Shown in pieces: positions 43,574 through 51,357 of a stretch of 64,000 nt of DNA. Under the pieces are notes generated by a model, which worked only from the letters and a program-made list of their open reading frames with translations, did not search any database and was not told where the DNA came from. The translations under genes and the position numbers were made by a program. Each line of letters opens with the position of its first letter. The first letter of the stretch is position 1. The stretch is from Planococcus sp. APC 4015 (GTDB lineage: Bacteria; Actinomycetota; Actinomycetes; Actinomycetales; Microbacteriaceae): contig JASDDH010000017.1 of the NCBI GenBank assembly GCA_030407505.1, forward strand, positions 1 through 64,000, in the 5' to 3' direction.

Positions 43574-44451
43574 TCGCCCAGCCTCTTCCGGAACGTGCGG
43601 CGACCCAGCAGGTACGCCCCGACCGAGAGGAGCAGCAGGTAGCCGACGTGCACGACGATCATGCCGGGCTCTGCGGGCTTGTCGTAGGTCGCGATGCGAC
43701 CGAGCTCGGACGCATGCCACAGCGGCGAGATCCACCCGATCCACTGCAGCCAGAGCGGCAGCGTCGCGAGCGGGAAGAACGTGCCCGAGAAGAGGAACAT
43801 CGGCATGAAGATGAAGCGCTGCACGAGAGCGATCTGGCCTTTGTCCTCGGTGATCGTCGCCGCATACGCCATGTACGGGATGCCGAAGGCGAGACCCGCG
43901 AGCAGGCCGATACCGATCGAGAGCCACCCCGTCGCCGGATCGGGAACCGCGCCGAAGATCCAGAGGAACACGTAGTAGGCCGCCGAGACGAAGAGGACGC
44001 GCGCCGAGGCCCCCACGACGACGCCACCGGCGATCTGGCCGGGCGAGAGCGCCGACGCACTGAACCCGAAGAAGTACCGGCGCCACTTGAAGCCGGACAG
44101 CACGGGGTAGGAGAACTCCTCGGAAGCCACCGAGATCGCCGCGGTCATGAGCAGCGCCGGCGCCACGAACACGAGGTACGGCACCTCGACCCCGCCCTCA
44201 CTGATCGGCGCGTCGATCAGTGCGGCCAGGCCGACCGCGAGACCGAGCAGGTAGAGGATCGGCTGACCGAGAGCGCCCACGACGATCGTCCACCCGTAGG
44301 CGCGCATCGCGCGCAGCATGTGCTCGGCGACGTACCAGGTGCCGTAGCGGCGAGGCTTGCGCCCCCACGCCATCGCCTCGCGGCGAAGTGCGTCGAGGGA
44401 TTCGTCGGATGACGGCGACACCGGCGTGCGTGATTCGACCGGCCCGCTCAT
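43570..44451 (-). CDS. ABC-2 type exporter permease (first)
   Basis: The 293-residue paralogue of the other permease has a longer hydrophilic N-terminus (about 1-55), then GQPILYLLGLAVGLAALI, FVAPALLMTAAISVASEEFSYPV and PMFLFSGTFFPLATLPLWLQ. It overlaps both neighbours by four bases, showing tight coupling ATPase-permease-permease. Substrate unknown. Confidence 0.86.
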   Translation of the reverse strand: MSGPVESRTPVSPSSDESLDALRREAMAWGRKPRRYGTWYVAEHMLRAMRAYGWTIVVGALGQPILYLLGLAVGLAALIDAPISEGGVEVPYLVFVAPALLMTAAISVASEEFSYPVLSGFKWRRYFFGFSASALSPGQIAGGVVVGASARVLFVSAAYYVFLWIFGAVPDPATGWLSIGIGLLAGLAFGIPYMAYAATITEDKGQIALVQRFIFMPMFLFSGTFFPLATLPLWLQWIGWISPLWHASELGRIATYDKPAEPGMIVVHVGYLLLLSVGAYLLGRRTFRKRLGE

Positions 44452-45389
44452 TCGATCAGCGACCGTCCGGTGAGGCGCAGGAAGACGTCTTCGAGGCTGG
44501 ACCGGCGCACGAGCGACGTCATCGGCTCGAGCCCGCGTGCCGTCACTGCCTCGAGGGCATGCTCGCCGTTGTCGGCATAGACCAGGACACGATCGGGAAG
44601 CACCTCGACGCGTTCGCCGATGCCGTCGAGCATCGGCGCCACTTTTTGGTTGCGCGCGGAGCCGAACCGCACCTCGAGCACCTCGCGGCTGGAATGCTGA
44701 CGGATGAGCGAGGAAGGCGTGCCCTCGGCCATGATCTTCCCCTTGTCGACGACGATCAGCCGGTCGCAGAGCTGCTCCGCCTCATCCATGTAGTGGGTGG
44801 TCAGCACGAGGGTCGTGCCCCGCTCCTTGAGGCGGAACAGGCGGTCCCACAGCACGTGCCGAGCCTGCGGGTCGAGTCCCGTGGTCGGCTCGTCGAGCAG
44901 AAGGATGCGCGGATCGTTGATCAAGCCGCGGGCGATCGTGAGGCGGCGCTTCATGCCTCCCGACAGCGCGTCGACCTTGCTCTTGGCCTTGTCTTCGAGC
45001 TGCGCGAACGCGAGGAGCTCGTCGGCCTTCTCGTGGCACACCTTGCCCGGCAGACCGAAGTAGCGCCCGTAGATGTAGAGGTTCTCGCGGGCGTTCAGCT
45101 CTCCGTCGAGATTGTCCTGCTGCGGGACCACGCCGAGCCGGGAGCGGATCTCGGGACCGTGGCGGTCGGGATCGAGGCCGAGGATCGAAAGATCGCCTCC
45201 GGTGCGGGTCGAGACGGCGCCGACCATCTTCATCGTCGTGGACTTGCCGGCGCCGTTGGGGCCGAGCAGCCCGAACGACTCGCCCGGCGCGACCTCGAAG
45301 CTCAGTCCGTCGACGGCGACGAAATCGGGCTTCCCCTTGACCTTGTACGTCTTGACGAGGTCGGCGGCGGCGATGACGGGGGCAGGCAC
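44448..45389 (-). CDS. ABC-2 exporter ATPase (NodI/DrrA type)
   Basis: This 313-residue subunit has Walker A GLLGPNGAGKSTTMKM (about 40-55), Q-loop VVPQQDN, signature DALSGGMKRRLTIARGL and Walker B ILLLDEPTTGLDPQ, followed by a DrrA/NodI-type C-terminal domain. It energises the two permeases. The GTG start is preceded by TAGGGT at exactly six bases on the bottom strand, so it is probably leaderless. Its promoter lies next to two palindromes shared with the divergent small HTH gene. Confidence 0.9.
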   Translation of the reverse strand: MPAPVIAAADLVKTYKVKGKPDFVAVDGLSFEVAPGESFGLLGPNGAGKSTTMKMVGAVSTRTGGDLSILGLDPDRHGPEIRSRLGVVPQQDNLDGELNARENLYIYGRYFGLPGKVCHEKADELLAFAQLEDKAKSKVDALSGGMKRRLTIARGLINDPRILLLDEPTTGLDPQARHVLWDRLFRLKERGTTLVLTTHYMDEAEQLCDRLIVVDKGKIMAEGTPSSLIRQHSSREVLEVRFGSARNQKVAPMLDGIGERVEVLPDRVLVYADNGEHALEAVTARGLEPMTSLVRRSSLEDVFLRLTGRSLIE

Positions 45390-45395
45390 CGGACC

Positions 45396-45401
45396 ACCCT
45401 A
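45396..45401 (-). promoter_or_regulatory. -10 element (TAGGGT) of the ABC-2 exporter operon
   Basis: TAGGGT on the bottom strand ends six bases before GTG 45389. The upstream region includes the palindrome at 45425, close enough for a bound repressor to affect this promoter. Confidence 0.5.
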
Positions 45402-45424
45402 ACGCCGTCGTGCGACACCGTCAC

Positions 45425-45440
45425 GTCAACATGTGTTGAC
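45425..45440. promoter_or_regulatory. operator palindrome 1 (GTCAACATGTGTTGAC)
   Basis: A perfect dyad with 7-bp arms GTCAACA and TGTTGAC around TG. It overlaps the -35 TTGACC (45436-45441) of the small HTH gene and lies 24 bases from the -10 of the divergent exporter operon. Confidence 0.7.
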
Positions 45441-45463
45441 CTGATCGGATCGTCAACTAATAT
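45436..45463 (+). promoter_or_regulatory. promoter of the HTH gene and downstream exporter
   Basis: TTGACC (five of six to consensus) and TAATAT are 16 bases apart. Each hexamer lies in one of the two palindromes, an arrangement suited to repression. Confidence 0.6.
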
Positions 45464-45467
45464 TGAC
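45452..45467. promoter_or_regulatory. operator palindrome 2 (GTCAACTAATATTGAC)
   Basis: Arms GTCAA and TTGAC surround six bases; total length 16, equal to palindrome 1, with 27 bases between the start positions. It covers the -10 TAATAT (45458-45463). Confidence 0.65.
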
Positions 45468-45503
45468 GACGGATGCCGCCGCCCCGGCATCCGGGAGGAA
45501 CAG

Positions 45504-45719
45504 ATGAGCGGGGACGAGATCCTCACCGCCGTCGGCGGACCTGCCGAGCGCGAGCCGATCGCCGAGCTCCACCGTCTCTCGGAGGTGCGCAGAGCCCTCG
45601 CCCGCGCAGAAGAGGTGCAGGTACGGCGTGCCCGCAACCTGGGCTACTCGTGGCAGGCGATCGCAGCCGCCCTGGGCGTGTCCAAGCAAGCGACCCACAA
45701 GAAGTACGGTCGGAAGTGA
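45504..45719 (+). CDS. small helix-turn-helix protein, probable exporter regulator
   Basis: A 71-residue protein. Residues about 1-45 are acidic-basic helical (LHRLSEVRRALARAEEVQVR), and the C-terminal half YSWQAIAAALGVSKQATHKKYG is a clear helix-turn-helix. It is much shorter than standard regulators, with no ligand domain visible. GGGAGGAA lies upstream of ATG 45504. It is 17 bases before an ABC exporter gene and divergent from an ABC-2 exporter operon; two 16-bp palindromes overlap its own promoter. I infer an autoregulated repressor of one or both exporters. Similar short proteins beside transporters occur in related actinobacteria, but I cannot name a characterised one. Confidence 0.75.
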   Translation: MSGDEILTAVGGPAEREPIAELHRLSEVRRALARAEEVQVRRARNLGYSWQAIAAALGVSKQATHKKYGRK

Positions 45720-45736
45720 CCCCCGGAGGTACTGCA

Positions 45737-47710
45737 GTGTCCACCACGACGTCCACCCGCCGCAGAGGCCGCGGTGCGCCTCAAGAGGGCCCGCGTGCGA
45801 GCCTCGCCCAACTGATCCCCTACCTGTTCGAGCACAAGCGGGTGCTGATCGTCGTCACGGTGCTGAGCATCATCGGCGCCGTCACGACCCTCGTGCAGCC
45901 GCTGCTGGTCGGCCAGGTCATCGAGCGCGTGCAGCAGGAGGTGCCGCTCGGCAACCTCGTGTGGTTCATCGTGGCGCTCGTGGTGGCGTCCTCGATCATC
46001 TCGGGCTATCAGCACTACCTGCTGCAGCGCACCGGTACGGCTGTCGTCTACTCCAGCCGGCGCAAGCTGATCGCGCGCATCCTGCACCTGCCGATCAGCC
46101 AGTTCGACACGCGCCGCACCGGCGACCTCGTCTCGCGCGTCGGCACCGACACGACCCTGCTCTACGCCGTGCTCACGCAGGGTCTCGCCGACGCGATCGG
46201 CAACGCGCTGCTCTTCGTGGGTGCCATCATCGCCATGGCCTTCATCGATCCGATCCTCCTCGTGCTGATCGTCGTCGTCATCGGCGTCTCGGTGCTCGTC
46301 GTCGTCCTGCTCTCGGCGCGCATCCGCACGGCGACCACCGAGCAGCAGGAGAAGGTCGGCGAGCTCGCCTCGGGCGTCGAGCGCGCGGTCGGGTCCATCC
46401 GCACCGTCCGCGCTTCGGGCGCGACCGAGCGCGAGATCGACCAGATCACCGCCCAGGCCACCGAGGTGTACGGCATCGGCGTGCGCATCGCGAAAGTGTC
46501 TGCGCTCGTCGTGCCGATCGCCGGGATCGCCCTGCAGGTCTCGCTGCTCGTCGTGCTCGGCGTCGGCGGGTTCCGCGTGGCATCCGGAGCGATCACCGTC
46601 GCCGCTCTGGTCACGTTCGTGATGTTCCTGTTCCTGCTGATCGCGCCGCTGGGCTCGTTCTTCGGTGCGATCACGTCGGTGAACCAGGCGCTCGGCGCGC
46701 TCGGACGCATTCAGGAGGTGCTCGACCTGCCGATCGAGTCGGATGGGGATGCCGCGATCGCGGCTACGCTTCGACAGGCTCAGCGACCGGAGGGGACCGA
46801 CCAACGGCCGGGCGGAGACGACGCCGGCGCGCGGGCGGTCGCTGAGCCTGTCGAAGCGCCCGCGATCGAGTTCCGCGATGTGCGGTTCGCGTATCCCGCG
46901 GCCGCGGTCGCGGCCCGCCGCAAGGCCGAGACCGAAGCACTGGCGATGCTCGAATCAGCGCACGTCGACACGTCGACGGTGGCGATACCGGATGCCGGAG
47001 ACCCGGCATCCGATGCGACGCCGGCGGGCGAGGGCGTGCTGCACGGCGTCTCGTTCGTCGTCCCGAGGGGCGCCCGCGTGGCGCTCGTCGGGCCGTCCGG
47101 CGCCGGTAAGAGCACGACGCTCTCGCTGATCGAGCGGTTCTACGACCCGACGGGCGGGGCGATCCTGCTCGACGGCGTCGACGTTCGCGCCCTCGACCGC
47201 ACCGCTCTGCGCGCCCGGCTGGGCTACGTCGAGCAGGACGCCCCGACGCTTGCCGGAACGATCGGCGACAACCTGCGACTGGCGTCACCCGACGCCTCCG
47301 ACGCGGAGTGCGAGCGCGTCCTGCGCGCCGTCAACCTCGGCGACGTGCTCGACCGCAGCGAACTCGGGCTCGCTGCGCCCGTCGGCGAGGGCGGCGTGAT
47401 GCTCTCGGGCGGCGAGCGGCAGCGACTGGCCATCGCCCGCGCCCTGCTCGCGGCTCCCCCGGTGCTGCTGCTCGACGAGTCGACGTCGTCGCTGGACGGG
47501 CTCAACGAGCAGCGCATGCGCGAGGCGATCGACGCGGTGGCCACCGGCCGCACACTCATCGTGATCGCGCACCGCCTGTCGACAGTGGTCGACAGCGACC
47601 TCATCGTCGTCCTGGACAAGGGCCGGGTGGTCGGACAGGGCACGCACTCCGAGCTCGTCGCCTCGACCCCGCTGTACCGCGACCTCGCGAAGCACCAGCT
47701 GCTCGTCTGA
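45737..47710 (+). CDS. ABC exporter, fused membrane and ATPase domains, carrying a 30-residue palindromic insert
   Basis: The 657-residue half-transporter has six helices (about 25-330) and an ATPase domain with Walker A GPSGAGKSTT near 451, signature LSGGERQRLAIARALL near 556, and LLLDESTSSLDG. Relatives form homodimeric multidrug or lipid exporters. Residues about 345-374 (from TLRQAQRPEG to AVAEPVEA) are encoded by a 90-bp element with 22-bp inverted ends, inserted in frame between the membrane and ATPase domains. A further Ala/Glu-rich extension lies inside the start of the ATPase domain (about 395-440, after FRDVRFAYP). GTG 45737 follows GGAGG by seven bases; co-transcribed with the HTH gene. 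Confidence 0.9.
   Translation: MSTTTSTRRRGRGAPQEGPRASLAQLIPYLFEHKRVLIVVTVLSIIGAVTTLVQPLLVGQVIERVQQEVPLGNLVWFIVALVVASSIISGYQHYLLQRTGTAVVYSSRRKLIARILHLPISQFDTRRTGDLVSRVGTDTTLLYAVLTQGLADAIGNALLFVGAIIAMAFIDPILLVLIVVVIGVSVLVVVLLSARIRTATTEQQEKVGELASGVERAVGSIRTVRASGATEREIDQITAQATEVYGIGVRIAKVSALVVPIAGIALQVSLLVVLGVGGFRVASGAITVAALVTFVMFLFLLIAPLGSFFGAITSVNQALGALGRIQEVLDLPIESDGDAAIAATLRQAQRPEGTDQRPGGDDAGARAVAEPVEAPAIEFRDVRFAYPAAAVAARRKAETEALAMLESAHVDTSTVAIPDAGDPASDATPAGEGVLHGVSFVVPRGARVALVGPSGAGKSTTLSLIERFYDPTGGAILLDGVDVRALDRTALRARLGYVEQDAPTLAGTIGDNLRLASPDASDAECERVLRAVNLGDVLDRSELGLAAPVGEGGVMLSGGERQRLAIARALLAAPPVLLLDESTSSLDGLNEQRMREAIDAVATGRTLIVIAHRLSTVVDSDLIVVLDKGRVVGQGTHSELVASTPLYRDLAKHQLLV
46768..46857. 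repeat. 90-bp palindromic element with 22-bp perfect inverted ends, inside an ABC exporter gene
   Basis: The left arm 46768-46789 (starting GCTTCGACAGGCTCAG) and right arm 46836-46857 (ending CTGAGCCTGTCGAAGC) are exact reverse complements. The 46-base interior has no other clear repeat. Its length is 30 codons, so the frame is kept. A 9-base direct repeat CCGCGATCG flanks it (46752 and 46860) but is not flush with the arms. Confidence 0.85.
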
Positions 47711-47722
47711 CCGACGCCCTCG

Positions 47723-47854
47723 TTCGTTCGCCTCAGGCTGCGGCCGACGTCCGCGAGATCGACGATCTGAGGCGAATGAAGCGGCCGGCCGTGCGCGCAT
47801 TCGCCTCAGATTGTGCGCTGAGGGTGAGATCGACCACAGCCTGAGGCGAACGAA
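47723..47854. repeat. nested inverted repeats with core TTCGCCTCAG
   Basis: Outer arms 47723-47740 and 47837-47854 are perfect over 18 bases; inner arms 47765-47778 and 47798-47811 over 14. All four carry CGCCTCA or its complement. The structure occupies the gap between the convergent ABC exporter and pckG and may terminate both. The remainder of this 207-base gap shows no gene. Confidence 0.75.
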
Positions 47855-47917
47855 CCCAGACGACGGATGCCCCGTCCCACCGCCGAGGCGGGGGCCGGGG
47901 CATCCGGTCGCGAGGGG

Positions 47918-49786
47918 TCAGGCGCGCTGCAGCCGGTAGCGGAGCGCTGCGAGCTCCGACCACAGCGGCGCCGGGACGCGGCCGTCGAAGGTCTGGTAGA
48001 ACTCTTCGGTCAGCTCCGCCTCACGCAGCCACGACGTGGTGTCGATCGAGAAGAGCTCGTCGAGGTCGACGGCCGGCACATCGATGCCGTCGGTGTCGAG
48101 GTCGCTGATGATCGGCAGACGACCGATCGGGCTCTCGATGACCTCGACCTCGCCCTCGATGCGGCGGATGATCCAGTCGATGACCCGGGCGTTGTCGCCG
48201 AAGCCGGGCCAGAGGAACCGGCCGTCGGCGCTCTTGCGGAACCAGTTGACCTGGAAGATGCGCGGGGCGCGGTCGAAGCGCAGCTTCTGACCCACCTTGA
48301 GCCAGTGTCCGAAGTAGTCGGCCATGTTGTATCCGCAGAACGGGAGCATGGCGAACGGGTCGCGGCGCAGTTCGCCGACGGTGCCCTCGGCTGCGGCCGT
48401 GCGTTCGGAGGAGATCGTCGAACCGAGGAACACCCCGTGCGTCCAGTCGGTGGCCTCGACGACGAGCGGCACGTTCGTGGCGCGGCGTCCGCCGAACAGG
48501 ATCGCGTCCAGCGGCACGCCCTCCGGGGCGTCCCAGTCGTCGGCGATCTGCGGGCACTGGGCGGCGGCGACCGTGAAGCGCGAGTTCGGGTGCGCGGCGG
48601 GGCGTCCGGACGCGGGAGTCCACGGGTTGCCCTCCCAGTCCGTCAGCTCTGCCGGGGCCTGGTCGGTGAGGCCTTCCCACCACACGTCGCCGTCGGGGCG
48701 CAGGGCCACGTTCGTGAAGATCGTGTTGCCCCACAGCGTCTCGACCGCGGTCTGGTTCGTCGACTCGCCGGTACCGGGAGCGACGCCGAAGAAGCCGGCC
48801 TCGGGGTTGATCGCCCAGAGCCGTCCGTCATCGCCCGGCCGCAGCCACGCGATGTCGTCGCCGAGGGTCTCGACGCGCCAGCCCGGGATGGTGGGCTTCA
48901 GCATCGCGAGGTTCGTCTTGCCGCACGCCGAGGGGAACGCGGCGGCGACGTGGTAGCGGCGCCCGGCCGGATCGATGACGCGGATGAGCAGCATGTGCTC
49001 GGCCAGCCAGCCCTCGTCGCGGCCGATCACCGAGGCGATCCGCAGCGCGAAGCACTTCTTGGCGAGGATCGCGTTGCCGCCGTAGCCCGAACCGAACGAC
49101 CACACCTCGAGCGTCTCGGGGAAGTGCACGATGTACTTCTCGTCGTTGCACGGCCACGCGACGTCCGCCTCGCCGGGGGCGAGCGGAGCGCCGACCGAGT
49201 GCACCGTCTTGACCCACGGGGCGCCGGCGGCGATCTGCCGCACGACGTCGGAGCCGACGCGCGTCATGATGCCGATGGACGACACCGCGTAAGCGCTGTC
49301 GGTGATCTGAACGCCGATGTGGGAGAGGGGCCCGCCGACGGCACCCATCGAGAACGGCACGACGTACATCGTGCGACCCGCCATCGATCCCTCGAACAGC
49401 GGGGTGAGCGTCGCGCGGATCTCGTCCGGAGCGACCCAGTTGTTCGTGGGCCCGGCGTCCTCTTCCCGCTCGGAGGCGATGAACGTGCGTCCCTCGGTGC
49501 GGGCGACGTCGCTCGGGTGCGATCGGGCCAGGTACGACCCGGGCCGCCACTCGGGGTTGAGCTTGATCAGCTTGCCCTCGTCGACCATCTCGCGCAGGAG
49601 CGCGTCGCCCTCGGCCCGTGAGCCGTCGACCCAGTGGATGCGGGCGGGCCGCGTCAGCGCAGCGATCTCGTCGACCCAGGCGGTGAGCTCGGCGAGCCCC
49701 TCTCCGGCCGGTCGCACACCGGCGACGCGGACGGGCGCCGGGGGGACGGAATCGGTGGGACGCGTGAAGATGTCGGCCAAGGCCAT
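47918..49786 (-). CDS. pckG: phosphoenolpyruvate carboxykinase (GTP)
   Basis: The 622-residue enzyme interconverts oxaloacetate and phosphoenolpyruvate using GTP, the first step of gluconeogenesis. The GTP-type signature [15 protein letters not shown] holds the active cysteine within the phosphate loop; [21 protein letters not shown] and [12 protein letters not shown] are also typical. ATG 49786 is preceded by GAGGAG; an extension to 49846 is less likely. It is divergent from a RamB-type regulator. In Corynebacterium RamB controls acetate and gluconeogenic genes, so direct control is plausible. Confidence 0.96.
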   Translation of the reverse strand: MALADIFTRPTDSVPPAPVRVAGVRPAGEGLAELTAWVDEIAALTRPARIHWVDGSRAEGDALLREMVDEGKLIKLNPEWRPGSYLARSHPSDVARTEGRTFIASEREEDAGPTNNWVAPDEIRATLTPLFEGSMAGRTMYVVPFSMGAVGGPLSHIGVQITDSAYAVSSIGIMTRVGSDVVRQIAAGAPWVKTVHSVGAPLAPGEADVAWPCNDEKYIVHFPETLEVWSFGSGYGGNAILAKKCFALRIASVIGRDEGWLAEHMLLIRVIDPAGRRYHVAAAFPSACGKTNLAMLKPTIPGWRVETLGDDIAWLRPGDDGRLWAINPEAGFFGVAPGTGESTNQTAVETLWGNTIFTNVALRPDGDVWWEGLTDQAPAELTDWEGNPWTPASGRPAAHPNSRFTVAAAQCPQIADDWDAPEGVPLDAILFGGRRATNVPLVVEATDWTHGVFLGSTISSERTAAAEGTVGELRRDPFAMLPFCGYNMADYFGHWLKVGQKLRFDRAPRIFQVNWFRKSADGRFLWPGFGDNARVIDWIIRRIEGEVEVIESPIGRLPIISDLDTDGIDVPAVDLDELFSIDTTSWLREAELTEEFYQTFDGRVPAPLWSELAALRYRLQRA

Positions 49787-49895
49787 GGGTCGCTCCTCTG
49801 CGAGTGGACGATCAGATTCGAGTTCTCCTCCACTTTGACGCGGCAACGCACTACTTTGCAGACGAACCAGGCCTCAAGAGTTGCGATTCTTTCGC

Positions 49896-49901
49896 TATCA
49901 T
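49896..49901 (+). promoter_or_regulatory. -10 element (TATCAT) of ramB
   Basis: TATCAT (five of six to consensus) ends six bases before ATG 49908. The 121-base gap to pckG also contains ACTACTTTGCAGAC (about 49849-49862), which loosely resembles the TTTGCAAA-like RamB site; I treat that as tentative. Confidence 0.55.
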
Positions 49902-49907
49902 CAAGGA

Positions 49908-51350
49908 ATGCCACCGACGTCGATCGAACTGTCCACTCTGGGTCACCGCATCCGTCATCAGCGCCTCAGCCACGGATACACCCTGGACGACCTCGGCGAG
50001 ATCGTCGGCATCGCCGGCAGCCAGCTCAGTCTCATCGAGAACGGCAAGCGCGAGCCCAAGCTCTCGGTGCTGCAGGCGATCGCCGCCGCGACGGGTGTCG
50101 AGGTGACCGAGCTGCTCTCGAACGAGCCGCCGACCCGCCGGGCAGCGCTCGAGATCGAACTCGAGCGCGCGCAGTCCAGCACCGTCTTCCGCCAGCTGGG
50201 CGTGCCCCCGGTGAAGGTGACGAAGGGGATGCCCGACGAGACGATCGAGTCGATCCTCGGGCTGCACCGCGAGTTGCAGCGGCGGGAGCGCGAAGCCATC
50301 GCCACACCCGAGGAGGCCCGGCGCGCCAACACCGAGCTGCGCCTGCAGTTGCGCAAGGTCGACAACTACCTCGAAGACATCGAGAAGCTCGCCGAGAAGC
50401 AGCTCAAGGCCGCCGGGCACGTCTCGGGGGCCCTCACGCACCGCAGCGTCAGCATCATGGCCGAGCAACTGGGCTTCGAGCTCATCTACGCCGCGGACCT
50501 GCCCCATTCGGCCCGCTCGGTGACCGACCTCGAGAACGGCCGCATCTATCTCCCGCCGGCATCCATCCCCGGGGGTCACGGACTGCGCTCGATGGCGCTG
50601 CAGGCGATGGCGCACCGTCTGCTCGGCCACAAGCCGCCCACCGACTACGCGGACTTTCTCCAGCAGCGGCTCGAGATCAACTACTTCGCCGCGTGCTGCC
50701 TCATGCCCGAGACCGCCTCCGTGGCTTTCCTGTCTCAGGCGAAGAAGGACCGCAACCTCGCCGTCGAGGACTTCCGCGACGCTTTCGGGGTCACCCACGA
50801 AGCCGCGGGCATGCGCATGACGAACCTCCTCACCCGTCATCTCGACATTCCACTGCACTTCATGCGCGTCGACGGATCGGGCGCCATCTCGCGCTTCTAC
50901 GAGAACGACGCGCTGCCCGTGCCGCAGGACGTCACCGGCTCGGTCGAGGGGCAGATCATCTGCAAGCACTTCCTCGCCCGTTCGGCCTTCAGCGAGCAGA
51001 ACCGCACGACCGAGCACTACCAGTACACCGACACCCCGGCGGGCACGTTCTGGTGCTCGACCCAGACCGGAACGACCGCCGACGGCGAGTTCTCGATCAC
51101 GGTCGGCGTGCCGTTCGACGACGCCAAGTGGTTCCGCGGGCGCGAGACGCAGAAGCGCGGCGCATCGACGTGCCCCGACGAGTCCTGCTGCCGCCGCGCG
51201 GCGCCCGAGGTCGCCGAGCGGTGGGCGGGCAAGGCGTGGCCGAGCGCGCGGGTGCACATGCACATGTTCTCGCCGCTCCCCCGCGGCGCCTTCCCCGGCG
51301 TCGACGACAACGAGGTGTTCGACTTCCTCGACCGGCACGCGCTGGGCTGA
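49908..51350 (+). CDS. ramB: RamB-type short-chain fatty acid regulator (XRE helix-turn-helix, IrrE-like, C-terminal cysteine domain)
   Basis: The 480-residue protein starts with an XRE helix-turn-helix (about 7-62, YTLDDLGEIVGIAGSQLSLI). The middle carries an IrrE/ImmA-like region with His236-Arg-Leu-Leu-Gly-His241: the glutamate of the HEXXH metallopeptidase motif is arginine, so proteolysis is unlikely. The C-terminal ScfR/DUF2083-type domain has a cysteine group Cys422, Cys427, Cys428 in CPDESCCRR. RamB proteins repress acetate-activating and glyoxylate genes and adjust gluconeogenesis. The adjacent divergent pckG fits that role. The start is leaderless. Confidence 0.88.
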   Translation: MPPTSIELSTLGHRIRHQRLSHGYTLDDLGEIVGIAGSQLSLIENGKREPKLSVLQAIAAATGVEVTELLSNEPPTRRAALEIELERAQSSTVFRQLGVPPVKVTKGMPDETIESILGLHRELQRREREAIATPEEARRANTELRLQLRKVDNYLEDIEKLAEKQLKAAGHVSGALTHRSVSIMAEQLGFELIYAADLPHSARSVTDLENGRIYLPPASIPGGHGLRSMALQAMAHRLLGHKPPTDYADFLQQRLEINYFAACCLMPETASVAFLSQAKKDRNLAVEDFRDAFGVTHEAAGMRMTNLLTRHLDIPLHFMRVDGSGAISRFYENDALPVPQDVTGSVEGQIICKHFLARSAFSEQNRTTEHYQYTDTPAGTFWCSTQTGTTADGEFSITVGVPFDDAKWFRGRETQKRGASTCPDESCCRRAAPEVAERWAGKAWPSARVHMHMFSPLPRGAFPGVDDNEVFDFLDRHALG

Positions 51351-51357
51351 CCCGCGA

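Noticed and set aside
46768..46857. insertion sequence or transposase remnant
   Set aside because: The 90-bp element has inverted ends but no coding capacity of its own and no flush target duplication, so I call it a repeat element rather than an IS.
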